From the NCBI GenBank assembly GCA_964388275.1, contig CAYLZD010000017.1, positions 1 to 64,000 of the forward strand: a stretch of 64,000 nt of DNA, given 5' to 3'. The position numbers and the translations under genes were made by a program. Origin of the DNA: JARYLZ01 sp964388275. GTDB taxonomy: Bacteria; Bacteroidota; Ignavibacteria; SZUA-365. The number at the start of each line of letters is the position of its first letter. The stretch's first letter is position 1. Below, in pieces: positions 24,993 through 32,574 of this stretch. The notes under the pieces were generated by a model, which saw nothing but the letters and a program-made list of their open reading frames with translations, made no database searches and had not been told where the DNA came from.

Positions 24993-26026
24993 GACGGCTC
25001 CGTAAAATCATTGTCGCGAAGCGATTGAGCTGTTTCAATGAAGAAGGAAGAAAGATAATTCAGGCGTTTCATAACGGGCGCATTCCGGGCCAGCCATTCC
25101 AGGTTCTCGAGCGCCGGCGGGATCGACGAGCGGAAGCCCGGTTTATTTTTTGCGAAGCCGAGATTTCCGAAAGCGCCCAAAGCCTGCATGACGCGCGCGA
25201 CCGCATAAGCGTAAAACTCGCCGACAAAGCGATCCTCGTCCACGGGAATGCGCAGGGATACTTCGCTCAGATATCCGGTGAACAGCAACAGGCGGTCCGC
25301 GGGTGTGATCATCGCCTTTGCATCGAAAAGAAGAGATGCCGCGTCATAGGCGAGAGCGCCGCGACGGCCGGACTGGTAGTCGATGTAGCGAGGGGACCCG
25401 TCTTTGATCATCACGTTGCGCGACTGGAAATCGCGGTACAGGAAGAAGCGGCGATCGGCTTTCAGGAGTTCCCGCAGCAGCGTGTCGCAGTCGCGCTCGA
25501 AAGCCGCGGCATCGTAGCGCGGGCGCAGACGGTCGAGAAACATCTCGCGGAAGTACCGGAAATCGAAGCGCAAGGCCGCTTCGCCGAATTCCGCGTGCTG
25601 GTAGCAGAGTCCGTAATCGATGCTCTCGGCGGCGTCGATCTGAAACATCGCCAGATCGCGGAGCACAAGCGCGTACATGCGCCGCACTTCCGGCGTCAAG
25701 TCCGCGCCGTCGCGCCTGTCCAGCTGCCAGTCGAACAGCAGAACGTCGCCCAGATCTTCCTCCAAATAGAAAAGTCCGTCCGGTGAAACCGCATGTATGT
25801 CCGGGACCGGGAGCCCCGACGCGCGGAAACCGCGGGTGAAGCCGATGAAGGCGCGGTTCTCGGCGACATTCGCGCCGTACACCCCTATCGAGGTCAGCGA
25901 AGGGCCGCGCAGGCGGTAAAGACGCCGCTCGGAGCCGTCACCGCGGAGAGTCGCGCAAACAGCCGCTTCCTCGCCGAACGTTTCGGCGAAAAGGGCGCGG
26001 AGACGAATTTCGGGTGCCGTGTTCAT
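24989..26026 (-). CDS. Aminoglycoside phosphotransferase-fold sugar kinase, AmgK-like
   Basis: 345 residues from ATG 26026 (an upstream extension to 26062 is less likely). It has a protein-kinase-like APH fold: a nucleotide loop in the N-lobe (LRGDGSERRLYRLRG), FYLEEDLGD, the catalytic loop FLYRDFQSRNVMI (Asp and Asn), and the metal-binding segment YIDYQSGRRGALAYDAASLL. AmgK phosphorylates the anomeric hydroxyl of MurNAc/GlcNAc, giving the substrate of MurU. The neighbouring MurU-like and RapZ-C genes support a role in amino-sugar salvage. It could be another small-molecule kinase of the same fold. Confidence 0.83.
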   Translation of the reverse strand: MNTAPEIRLRALFAETFGEEAAVCATLRGDGSERRLYRLRGPSLTSIGVYGANVAENRAFIGFTRGFRASGLPVPDIHAVSPDGLFYLEEDLGDVLLFDWQLDRRDGADLTPEVRRMYALVLRDLAMFQIDAAESIDYGLCYQHAEFGEAALRFDFRYFREMFLDRLRPRYDAAAFERDCDTLLRELLKADRRFFLYRDFQSRNVMIKDGSPRYIDYQSGRRGALAYDAASLLFDAKAMITPADRLLLFTGYLSEVSLRIPVDEDRFVGEFYAYAVARVMQALGAFGNLGFAKNKPGFRSSIPPALENLEWLARNAPVMKRLNYLSSFFIETAQSLRDNDFTEPS

Positions 26027-26508
26027 GTCGTGCAGAGTGCGCCGGAAGACCGGACGGACCAAAGATATTCCGCGGCGCGCCGGAATGAAAGCGACGATCG
26101 GAATGCATCGGATGCGCGAGCAGGGAGCCGCGCAGGGCAGGGAAACACCGCCCGGCCGGATGCATCGTGGAATCCCTCCGCCGCATCGGGAGCGAACGCC
26201 GCCTGGTCAACATGCTGTGCGCCGACCGCCATATGGATCCGGAAACGGGCGCGCTGACGAAGATCCGGAATTCGCGCTCGGATTTTCCGGATTCGCGGAT
26301 GCCGGTCTGAGACGGCGTTATCAGGGAAGAGGAATACACTCCGCTGCTCGAGCATGTCCGCTCGCTGTCACAGGGGCGGGTCAGGCCGACGCGGCGGTGA
26401 CAGGTATGAAAAACCGGCGGCGCTCCGCGCGAAAAGAGCGGCCATCGGATCCCGCCGACGGCGGAGTGGAGATTTGCCGCGGTATGGGGTTTTCCATACT
26501 ATTGTCCC
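26027..26508. other. Intergenic region containing one broken short ORF
   Basis: About 480 bases between the divergent kinase and the small membrane-protein gene. The only coding-like signal is the interrupted frame at 26167-26400, listed separately. No clear promoter pair, tRNA or terminator hairpin was seen; a promoter for each divergent neighbour must lie here. Confidence 0.5.
26167..26400 (+). pseudogene. Short ORF interrupted by an in-frame TGA
   Basis: A GTG-initiated frame reads a compact, charged, protein-like sequence (ESLRRIGSERRLVNML, then MDPETGALTKIRN) to TGA at 26308-26310. The same frame continues at once with DGVIREEEYTPLLEHV to TGA at 26398-26400. Together they would make a ~77-residue polypeptide with one stop in the middle. 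I do not recognise a family. No ribosome binding site or selenocysteine-type structure was evident, so a decayed gene or a sequencing error is more likely than recoding. Confidence 0.3.
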
Positions 26509-27048
26509 ATGAAACGCGGCCTCTCGCTGTTCATGATTTTTCTCACGCTGCTTCATACCGGCGGTCCGATGTTGTTGTTCGGCGTGCAGCGGCAGCAGAT
26601 ATCCCGCGAGATGCGCAGGCTGATAAAGACGCGGGTTCCGGATTCACAACTCGTTCTCCTCGGGATTGCCAAGGAACTGGAGCGCAATCCCGGGACGCGC
26701 TTCAAACGCATGCACGAACGGGAATTCCGGCTTGACGGCCGCATGTACGACGTCGTGCGCAAGGAAAGCCGCGGCGACACCACCTGGTATCACTGCATCG
26801 AGGACGAAAAGGAGACCGCCCTGTTCGCCCGCCTGGACGAAATGATCCGGGATGAAATGAACGGCGATTCCGAGCGCAACAGGCAGGCGGCCGATCTTCT
26901 GCGACTCTGCTCCTCGCCCTATCTCGGCGCGCCGTCCGCGCGAGCCGCGGTTGTGCCGCCGGTGTTCGAAGCGCCGGCCGATGCGCCCGAACGGATCCGC
27001 AACCTGTATATAATCCCGCCCACACCGCCTCCGAGAAATCCGGTCTGA
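26509..27048 (+). CDS. Small secreted or membrane-anchored protein next to TonB receptor
   Basis: 179 residues. The first 26 residues are hydrophobic (LSLFMIFLTLLHTGGPMLLFG) and could be a signal peptide or anchor. A basic coiled-coil-like helix (QRQQISREMRRLIKTR) follows, then a small domain with EFRLDGRMYDVVRKE and TTWYHCIEDEKETALFARLD; the tail is Pro-rich. Proteins with this 'EF..G.MYDV' domain occur beside metal or TonB transport genes in Bacteroidota, from general recall. It precedes the TonB receptor by 171 bases on the same strand. Function unknown. Confidence 0.7.
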   Translation: MKRGLSLFMIFLTLLHTGGPMLLFGVQRQQISREMRRLIKTRVPDSQLVLLGIAKELERNPGTRFKRMHEREFRLDGRMYDVVRKESRGDTTWYHCIEDEKETALFARLDEMIRDEMNGDSERNRQAADLLRLCSSPYLGAPSARAAVVPPVFEAPADAPERIRNLYIIPPTPPPRNPV

Positions 27049-27219
27049 AAGGGATTCCGGAATGTAATTTCCGCTGCTGCGGCGCTCGAAGCCGCGTCCG
27101 GCGGACGGTGGTATTTCACGCACCATGCTCTCAAGCATCGCGGAAGATTCATGCCGTCGCGCGGGCGATTGATCCACACCGGATAACAAGCACTTAAATT
27201 CAACAAGGATTACCAGATT

Positions 27220-29628
27220 ATGCAGGTAAAAATATTCGCATTCGCGGCGCTGCTTCTGCCGGGACTGATGCAGGCGCAGATGCTGACCGTGACCGATCGC
27301 GCTTCGGGCCTGCCGCTCGAACACGCCGTCGTCCGCAGTCAGCACCCGAAGGCGTCGGTCCTGACCGACGCGGAGGGCCGCGCCGATATAAGCAAGATGA
27401 AAGGCGCCGGCGCGATCCGCATAGAGTTGATAGGATACAGGCCGCTGCAGCTGTCCTATGATCGGCTCAAGCTCGAGAATTATGCCGTCGGACTCGAGCA
27501 ATCCCCCTTCCGCATGGACGAAGTGACCGTCTCGGCCATGCGCTGGAAACAGGCGCAGCACGACGTGCCCGCGCGGGCGGTGAGCGTAAGGTCGGAGGAT
27601 GTTCTCCTCCTGAATCCTCAGACTTCGGCCGACCTTCTCAACTCGTCCGGAGAAGTGTATGTGCAGAAAAGCCAACTTGCGGGAGGCAGCCCCATGATAC
27701 GCGGGTTCGCCACGAACCGCGTGCTGCTCGTCGTCGACGGCGTGCGCATGAACACGGCCATATTCCGCAGCGGCAACGTGCAGAACGTCATTTCCATCGA
27801 TCCGCTCGCCGTCGAGAGGACCGACGTGCTGTTCGGACCCGGCGCCGTCGTTTACGGAAGTGACGCGATAGGCGGCGTGATGAGCTTTCACACGCTGACG
27901 CCCCGGCCGGCTTCCGGCGGCCGCGATGGTTTCTCGGGGACTGCCTTTGTCAGGACATCCTCGGCAAACGCGGAAAAGACCGGACACGTCGATCTGAATA
28001 TAGGCTTGCGTTCATGGGGTTTCGCCACGAGCGCATCCTGGAGCGAGTTCGGCGATCTGCGCATGGGCTCGAACGGACCCGACGAGTATCTTCGTCCCAA
28101 ATACGTCGATCGTATCAACGGCATCGACAGCATTGTCGCCAATCCGGACCCGGAGGAGCAAATCCGTTCCGGATACAGGCAGCTGAATCTCATGCAGAAG
28201 GCGCGCTTCAATCCGAACGACGAGTGGGACGCGGTTTACGGTTTCCAATATTCCAGGACCTCGGATTACCCGCGCTACGACCGCCTGCTCCGGCCGCGGG
28301 GCGGTTCGCTGCGCTCGGCGGAGTGGTATTACGGTCCGCAGGAATGGATGATGAACGCGCTGACCGTGTCTCACTCTCCTGACGGCTTCTGGTACGACGA
28401 CGCGGCCGCCACGTTATCCTATCAGTTCTTCGAGGAAAGCCGGCACGACCGGGATTTCCGGAAGCCGACAAAATATCATCGGACCGAGCAAGTGCGCGCC
28501 GTTTCGGCCGGGCTGGATTTCACCAAACGGCCCGCCGATGAGCACCGAATCGCGTTCGGTGTGGAAGCTGTTTACAACAAAGTCTCTTCGAAAGGAGAAG
28601 ACGAGAACATAGCGACAGGAGACATTCAACCGGGTCCGAGCCGCTATCCGGACGGCGCGGAATGGGCCTCGCTCGCTGCTTACGCCAATTACTCCTGGGC
28701 CTTGAGGCAGAACCTGTCCCTGCAAGCGGGCATACGTTATTCGCAAGTCTCCCTCGAGGCAGAGTTCGATACCACGTTCTACGATTTTCCCTTCACCGGC
28801 GCAACTCTGAACAACGGTTCGTTCAACGGAAGCCTGGGGGCGGTGTGGAATCCCGTCGACGCTTTGCAGATCAACGCGGCGCTGTCCACGGGTTTCAGGG
28901 CGCCGAACGTAGACGACGTGGGAAAGGTCTTCGATTCCACGCCGGGATCGGTTGTCGTTCCGAATCCGGATCTCAAACCGGAGTATGCGTACAACGCGGA
29001 GCTCGGCGCGAGCATGGTTTTCGGAACGGCGCTCAAGTTGGATGCGACGCTGTTTGCAGTTTTGCTGAAGGACGCTCTCGTTCGGAGAAACTACACGCTG
29101 AACGGACGGGACAGCATCCTGTACGACGGCGAGCTCAGCCGGGTGCAGGCCGTACAGAACGCCGCCGAAGCCGAGGCATACGGAGTGCAGGCGCGCATGG
29201 AACTGCGTCTGCCGGCGGGTTTCGGCCTGTCGTCGCATTTCACCTGGATGCACGGCGAGGAGGAGCTGGACGACGGCAGCACCGGAGCGTTGCGCCATGC
29301 GCCGCCCTGGTTCGGGACGACACGCCTCACATGGTCCGGCGCCGGTCTTGAAACCGATCTCTACGCGGAATACAACGGCGCGGTTTCGAGCGAGGATCTT
29401 GCTCCCGGCCTGGAAGGGCGCGACTATCTTTACGCTTTGGATGAAAACGGCAGGCCCTGGAGTCCCGGCTGGGTGACGTTGAATCTCAAGGCCCGCTACC
29501 GGCTGACCGATTATCTGGACGTCGGAGCGGGCGTGGAGAACATCGCCGACAGGCGGTACAGGCCTTATGCATCGGGCATAACCGCGGCCGGACGGAACTT
29601 CGTGGGTTCTCTGCGCGTGAGATTCTGA
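27220..29628 (+). CDS. TonB-dependent outer-membrane receptor (hemoglobin/transferrin type)
   Basis: 802 residues with a signal peptide (about 1-19, ending MQAQ). Residues ~20-95 form a carboxypeptidase-D regulatory-like domain typical of Bacteroidota receptors. The plug (about residues 105-225) contains the SPMIRGFATNRVLLVVDGVRM-type block and LFGPGAVVYGSDAIGGV. The rest is a 22-strand-type barrel ending in an aromatic residue (VGSLRVRF), as expected for BAM-dependent insertion. Barrel loops include the NPDLKPEYAYNAELGAS block. The plug resembles haem/iron receptors, but the ligand cannot be read from sequence. A strong terminator follows at 29648-29702. Confidence 0.93.
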   Translation: MQVKIFAFAALLLPGLMQAQMLTVTDRASGLPLEHAVVRSQHPKASVLTDAEGRADISKMKGAGAIRIELIGYRPLQLSYDRLKLENYAVGLEQSPFRMDEVTVSAMRWKQAQHDVPARAVSVRSEDVLLLNPQTSADLLNSSGEVYVQKSQLAGGSPMIRGFATNRVLLVVDGVRMNTAIFRSGNVQNVISIDPLAVERTDVLFGPGAVVYGSDAIGGVMSFHTLTPRPASGGRDGFSGTAFVRTSSANAEKTGHVDLNIGLRSWGFATSASWSEFGDLRMGSNGPDEYLRPKYVDRINGIDSIVANPDPEEQIRSGYRQLNLMQKARFNPNDEWDAVYGFQYSRTSDYPRYDRLLRPRGGSLRSAEWYYGPQEWMMNALTVSHSPDGFWYDDAAATLSYQFFEESRHDRDFRKPTKYHRTEQVRAVSAGLDFTKRPADEHRIAFGVEAVYNKVSSKGEDENIATGDIQPGPSRYPDGAEWASLAAYANYSWALRQNLSLQAGIRYSQVSLEAEFDTTFYDFPFTGATLNNGSFNGSLGAVWNPVDALQINAALSTGFRAPNVDDVGKVFDSTPGSVVVPNPDLKPEYAYNAELGASMVFGTALKLDATLFAVLLKDALVRRNYTLNGRDSILYDGELSRVQAVQNAAEAEAYGVQARMELRLPAGFGLSSHFTWMHGEEELDDGSTGALRHAPPWFGTTRLTWSGAGLETDLYAEYNGAVSSEDLAPGLEGRDYLYALDENGRPWSPGWVTLNLKARYRLTDYLDVGAGVENIADRRYRPYASGITAAGRNFVGSLRVRF

Positions 29629-29647
29629 ACCGGACATGTGATAGAGT

Positions 29648-29702
29648 CGCCGGATCCGCGACGGGCGGTTCGAGCCCCGCGCGGCGGATCCGGCGCGTTT
29701 TT
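29648..29702 (+). terminator. Rho-independent terminator after TonB receptor
   Basis: CGCCGGATCCGC (29648-29659) and GCGGATCCGGCG (29684-29695) form a perfect 12-bp stem around a 24-base loop, followed by CGTTTTT. It lies 20 bases past the receptor stop. Confidence 0.8.
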
Positions 29703-29808
29703 ATATCCTCCGGTTCCTCCAGTCCTTTGCTCATACCCGCGGCCGCGCGTACATTTACTTCTCCCGCCGGAGAAAATCACGCGGCGGCAAGCAATTCCGG
29801 ACACGCAC

Positions 29809-32502
29809 ATGAACATTCACCATCTCGATCCCCTGTTTCATCCGAAACGCATTGCAGTTATCGGCGTCACTCCGAATCCTCAAAGCGTCGGCGGAAAAAT
29901 CCTCAGCAACCTCGTGGGCGGCGGTTTCCGCGGGGTCGTGTATCCAGTGAGCGCGGGCAGCGAAGCGGTGCTTGGTATCCCCTGCTTCCCCGACGTGGCG
30001 AGTCTGCCCAAGACCCCTGATCTCGCCATAGTCTGCGCGCCCGCCGCTCAAGTGCCCGACATTGTGCGCGCCTGCGGCGACAGAGGCGTGGGTTCGCTCA
30101 TTGTGAACTCCGCGGGTTTCAGGGAAATCGGGCCTGAAGGCCGGCGGCTAGAGGAAGCGGTCGATCGGGAGAGATCCCGTTTCCCTTCCATGCGCCTGCT
30201 CGGCCCAAACTGCCTCGGCGTGATCGTGCCGGGCGCCGGTCTCAACGCAAGTTTCGCGGGCGGCATGCCTAGAGACGGTAACATCGCCTTCATATCGCAG
30301 TCGGGGGCGCTCTGCTCGTCGGTGCTCGACTGGGCGATCGGCGAAAAAATCGGTTTCTCCTACTTTGTCTCTATCGGCAACGCATTGGATGTGGACGTCG
30401 GCGATCTCATCGACTATTTCGGCGAGGACGAGAAAACCAAAAGCATCATTCTCTACATCGAATCGATAACCCGAGCCAGGGAATTCATGAGCGCCGCCCG
30501 GTCCTTCGCGCGCAGCAAGCCGATTCTCGCCTACAAGGCCGGACGCTTCGGCGCGTCCGCGGCGGCGGCCGCGTCGCACACAGGCGCCATGGCGACGGAG
30601 GACGCGGTCTACGACGCGGCTTTTCACCGGGCCGGCTTGGCGCGGGTGTTCGACATAGGCGACATTTTCGACTGCGCGGAACTGCTCGGGAGGCAGAAGA
30701 TCCCGGCCGGTCCGCGTCTGGGCATCATCACGAACGCGGGAGGACCGGGAGTCATGGCGAGCGACGCGCTTCTCGCCCTCGACGGCAAACTGGCTTCGCT
30801 GTCGGAAGAAACAATGGCCCGGCTCGACGAGTGCCTGCCGCCCATATGGTCGCACGGCAATCCGGTGGACGTGCTCGGCGACGCCCGTTCAAAGCGCTTC
30901 GAGAAAGCCGCGGACATACTGCTCGCCGATCCCTGCATCGACGCCCTGCTGGTGATACTGACGCCTCAGGCAATGACGAATCCGGATACTATCGCGAAAG
31001 TCATTGGCGACAGGGCTCAAAAGACGCAGAAGCCCGTGCTGGCGGCCTGGCTCGGCGGACCGAGCATGCGGGAAGGCATACGCATCCTGAACGAAGCGGG
31101 AGTGCCGTCGTACACGACTCCGGAGCAAGCCGTGCGCGCCTTCATGACCCTCGTTTCCTGGGGCGGCAATCTGGAAATCCTTTACGAAACGCCTCGCGAC
31201 GTGCCCGTGGAAATGTCCTACGATCGCGCGGAGATACGCAAGCGTTTCCACTCGTTGATCGGCGACGAGGGCGACGTCCTGCCCGAGCACATCTCGAAAA
31301 TGCTGTTGGAGGCGTACGGCATTCCGTCGACCACGCCGTATCCGGCGGCCACCGCCGACGCGGCGGCCGAGACGGCCGCTCGCATCGGTTTTCCCGTTGT
31401 GCTGAAAATCCTGTCCCCCGACATAACACATAAAAGCGACGTGGGCGGAGTCGCTTTGAATCTCTCCTCGGCCGACGCCGTGCGGGAGGCGTTCGACGGG
31501 ATGATGTCGGCGGCGAAGCTCAAGCGCCCCGATGCGAAAATCGACGGCGTCACCGTGCAGAAAATGGCTTTTTCCGGCAAAGGCGCCGAGATGATACTCG
31601 GCTTCAGGAAGGATCCAGTGTTCGGCGCCGTGATCATGGCCGGCATGGGCGGCGTGACGGCGGAGCTTTTCGGCGACAGGGCTCTCGGCTTTCCACCGCT
31701 CAACGAACGACTGGCGCGACGCATGCTGGAATCCCTGAAAATCTGGCCTCTGCTCAACGGCTTCCGGGGAAGGCCCCCGCTGAACGTGGACGGCCTGATT
31801 GAAGCGCTCATACGGCTGTCCTACCTCGCGGCGGACTATCCGGAGATAGCCGAACTCGACGTGAATCCGCTGCTCGTAGGCGAGTCGGATGTGTTGGCGC
31901 TCGACGCGCGGATTATTATGGACCGCTCGCTGCCGTCCGCCGGTCTGAAGCCGTATTCGCATCTCGCCGTGCGGCCGTATCCGGAAGAACTGGTCCGGAA
32001 TGTTACGCTGAAAGACGGCGCGAACATCACTCTGAGGCCCATTCGTCCCGAGGACGAGCCGATGTGGTTCGAGATGCTGCGCAGTTGCTCGCGTGAATCC
32101 ATTTACACGCGTTTCCGCTCCTTTTTCCATTGGGAATCGCATCGGGTGGCGATACGCTACTGCTACATCGACTACGAAAGAGAAATCGCCATTGTGGCCG
32201 AGCAGGAGGAGGCGGGCGAGAAGAAGCTGCTGGGAGTCGGTCGACTGATTGCGGAACCGGACCTGCGCGAAGCGGAATACGCGGTGCTCGTCACGGACGC
32301 ATGGCAGAACCGCGGACTCGGAGGAGTGCTGACGGATTACTGCATGGAGATCGCCCGCGACTGGGGCATACGCAAGGTGACCGCGCAGACGACAACCGAC
32401 AATCAGCGCATGGTGTCGGTGTTCCGCTCGCGCGGCTTCGCGGTGACTCCGGATCCCGACGGCTCGCTGGTCGAGGTGGAGATGGAGATGACCGGGTCCT
32501 GA
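29809..32502 (+). CDS. ADP-forming acetate-CoA ligase-like protein fused to GNAT acetyltransferase
   Basis: 897 residues from ATG 29809; the in-frame extension upstream reads through the terminator region and is rejected. Order: CoA-binding domain (HPKRIAVIGVTPNPQSVGGK), succinyl-CoA-ligase-like flavodoxin domain with AASHTGAMA (predicted phospho-His loop), ATP-grasp domain (ILSPDITHKSDVGGV, LDVNPLLV), and a C-terminal GNAT domain from about residue 725 (ITLRPIRPEDEPMWFEML, AYV-type acetyl-CoA site near WQNRGLGGVLTDYCMEIA). This is the architecture of Pat/YfiQ-type protein lysine acetyltransferases, in which the ligase part may be regulatory. Here the His loop looks intact, so both activities are possible. 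Confidence 0.9.
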   Translation: MNIHHLDPLFHPKRIAVIGVTPNPQSVGGKILSNLVGGGFRGVVYPVSAGSEAVLGIPCFPDVASLPKTPDLAIVCAPAAQVPDIVRACGDRGVGSLIVNSAGFREIGPEGRRLEEAVDRERSRFPSMRLLGPNCLGVIVPGAGLNASFAGGMPRDGNIAFISQSGALCSSVLDWAIGEKIGFSYFVSIGNALDVDVGDLIDYFGEDEKTKSIILYIESITRAREFMSAARSFARSKPILAYKAGRFGASAAAAASHTGAMATEDAVYDAAFHRAGLARVFDIGDIFDCAELLGRQKIPAGPRLGIITNAGGPGVMASDALLALDGKLASLSEETMARLDECLPPIWSHGNPVDVLGDARSKRFEKAADILLADPCIDALLVILTPQAMTNPDTIAKVIGDRAQKTQKPVLAAWLGGPSMREGIRILNEAGVPSYTTPEQAVRAFMTLVSWGGNLEILYETPRDVPVEMSYDRAEIRKRFHSLIGDEGDVLPEHISKMLLEAYGIPSTTPYPAATADAAAETAARIGFPVVLKILSPDITHKSDVGGVALNLSSADAVREAFDGMMSAAKLKRPDAKIDGVTVQKMAFSGKGAEMILGFRKDPVFGAVIMAGMGGVTAELFGDRALGFPPLNERLARRMLESLKIWPLLNGFRGRPPLNVDGLIEALIRLSYLAADYPEIAELDVNPLLVGESDVLALDARIIMDRSLPSAGLKPYSHLAVRPYPEELVRNVTLKDGANITLRPIRPEDEPMWFEMLRSCSRESIYTRFRSFFHWESHRVAIRYCYIDYEREIAIVAEQEEAGEKKLLGVGRLIAEPDLREAEYAVLVTDAWQNRGLGGVLTDYCMEIARDWGIRKVTAQTTTDNQRMVSVFRSRGFAVTPDPDGSLVEVEMEMTGS

Positions 32503-32532
32503 ATGTCTGTGAATAGAAACCCGGCGCCGTCT

Positions 32533-32570
32533 AACGTCCAACGTTGAACGTCAACGTTCAACGTCCAACG
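32533..32570. repeat. Inverted/direct repeat built on CGTCCAACG
   Basis: ACGTTGAACGT (32541-32551) and ACGTTCAACGT (32554-32564) form a perfect 11-bp inverted repeat with a 2-base centre. ACGTCCAACG occurs on both sides as a direct repeat. It lies between two convergent genes. There is no T-run, so intrinsic termination is uncertain. A related unit occurs at 62719-62738. Confidence 0.7.
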
Positions 32571-32574
32571 AATA

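Noticed and set aside
26308..26310. Selenocysteine recoding of the in-frame TGA
   Set aside because: No SECIS-like hairpin was evident right after the TGA, no selenoprotein family is recognised, and a decayed gene is simpler.
26644..27987. Minus-strand ORF of 447 codons
   Set aside because: Overlaps the TonB receptor and the small anchored protein in antisense; composition is Arg/His/Gly-rich and no motif is seen.
29660..29683. GGTTCGAGCCCC resembling a tRNA T-arm
   Set aside because: It lies in the loop of a strong terminator hairpin; no acceptor, D or anticodon stems can be drawn around it.
30889..32541. Minus-strand ORF of 550 codons
   Set aside because: Complete antisense shadow of the acyl-CoA synthetase/GNAT gene.
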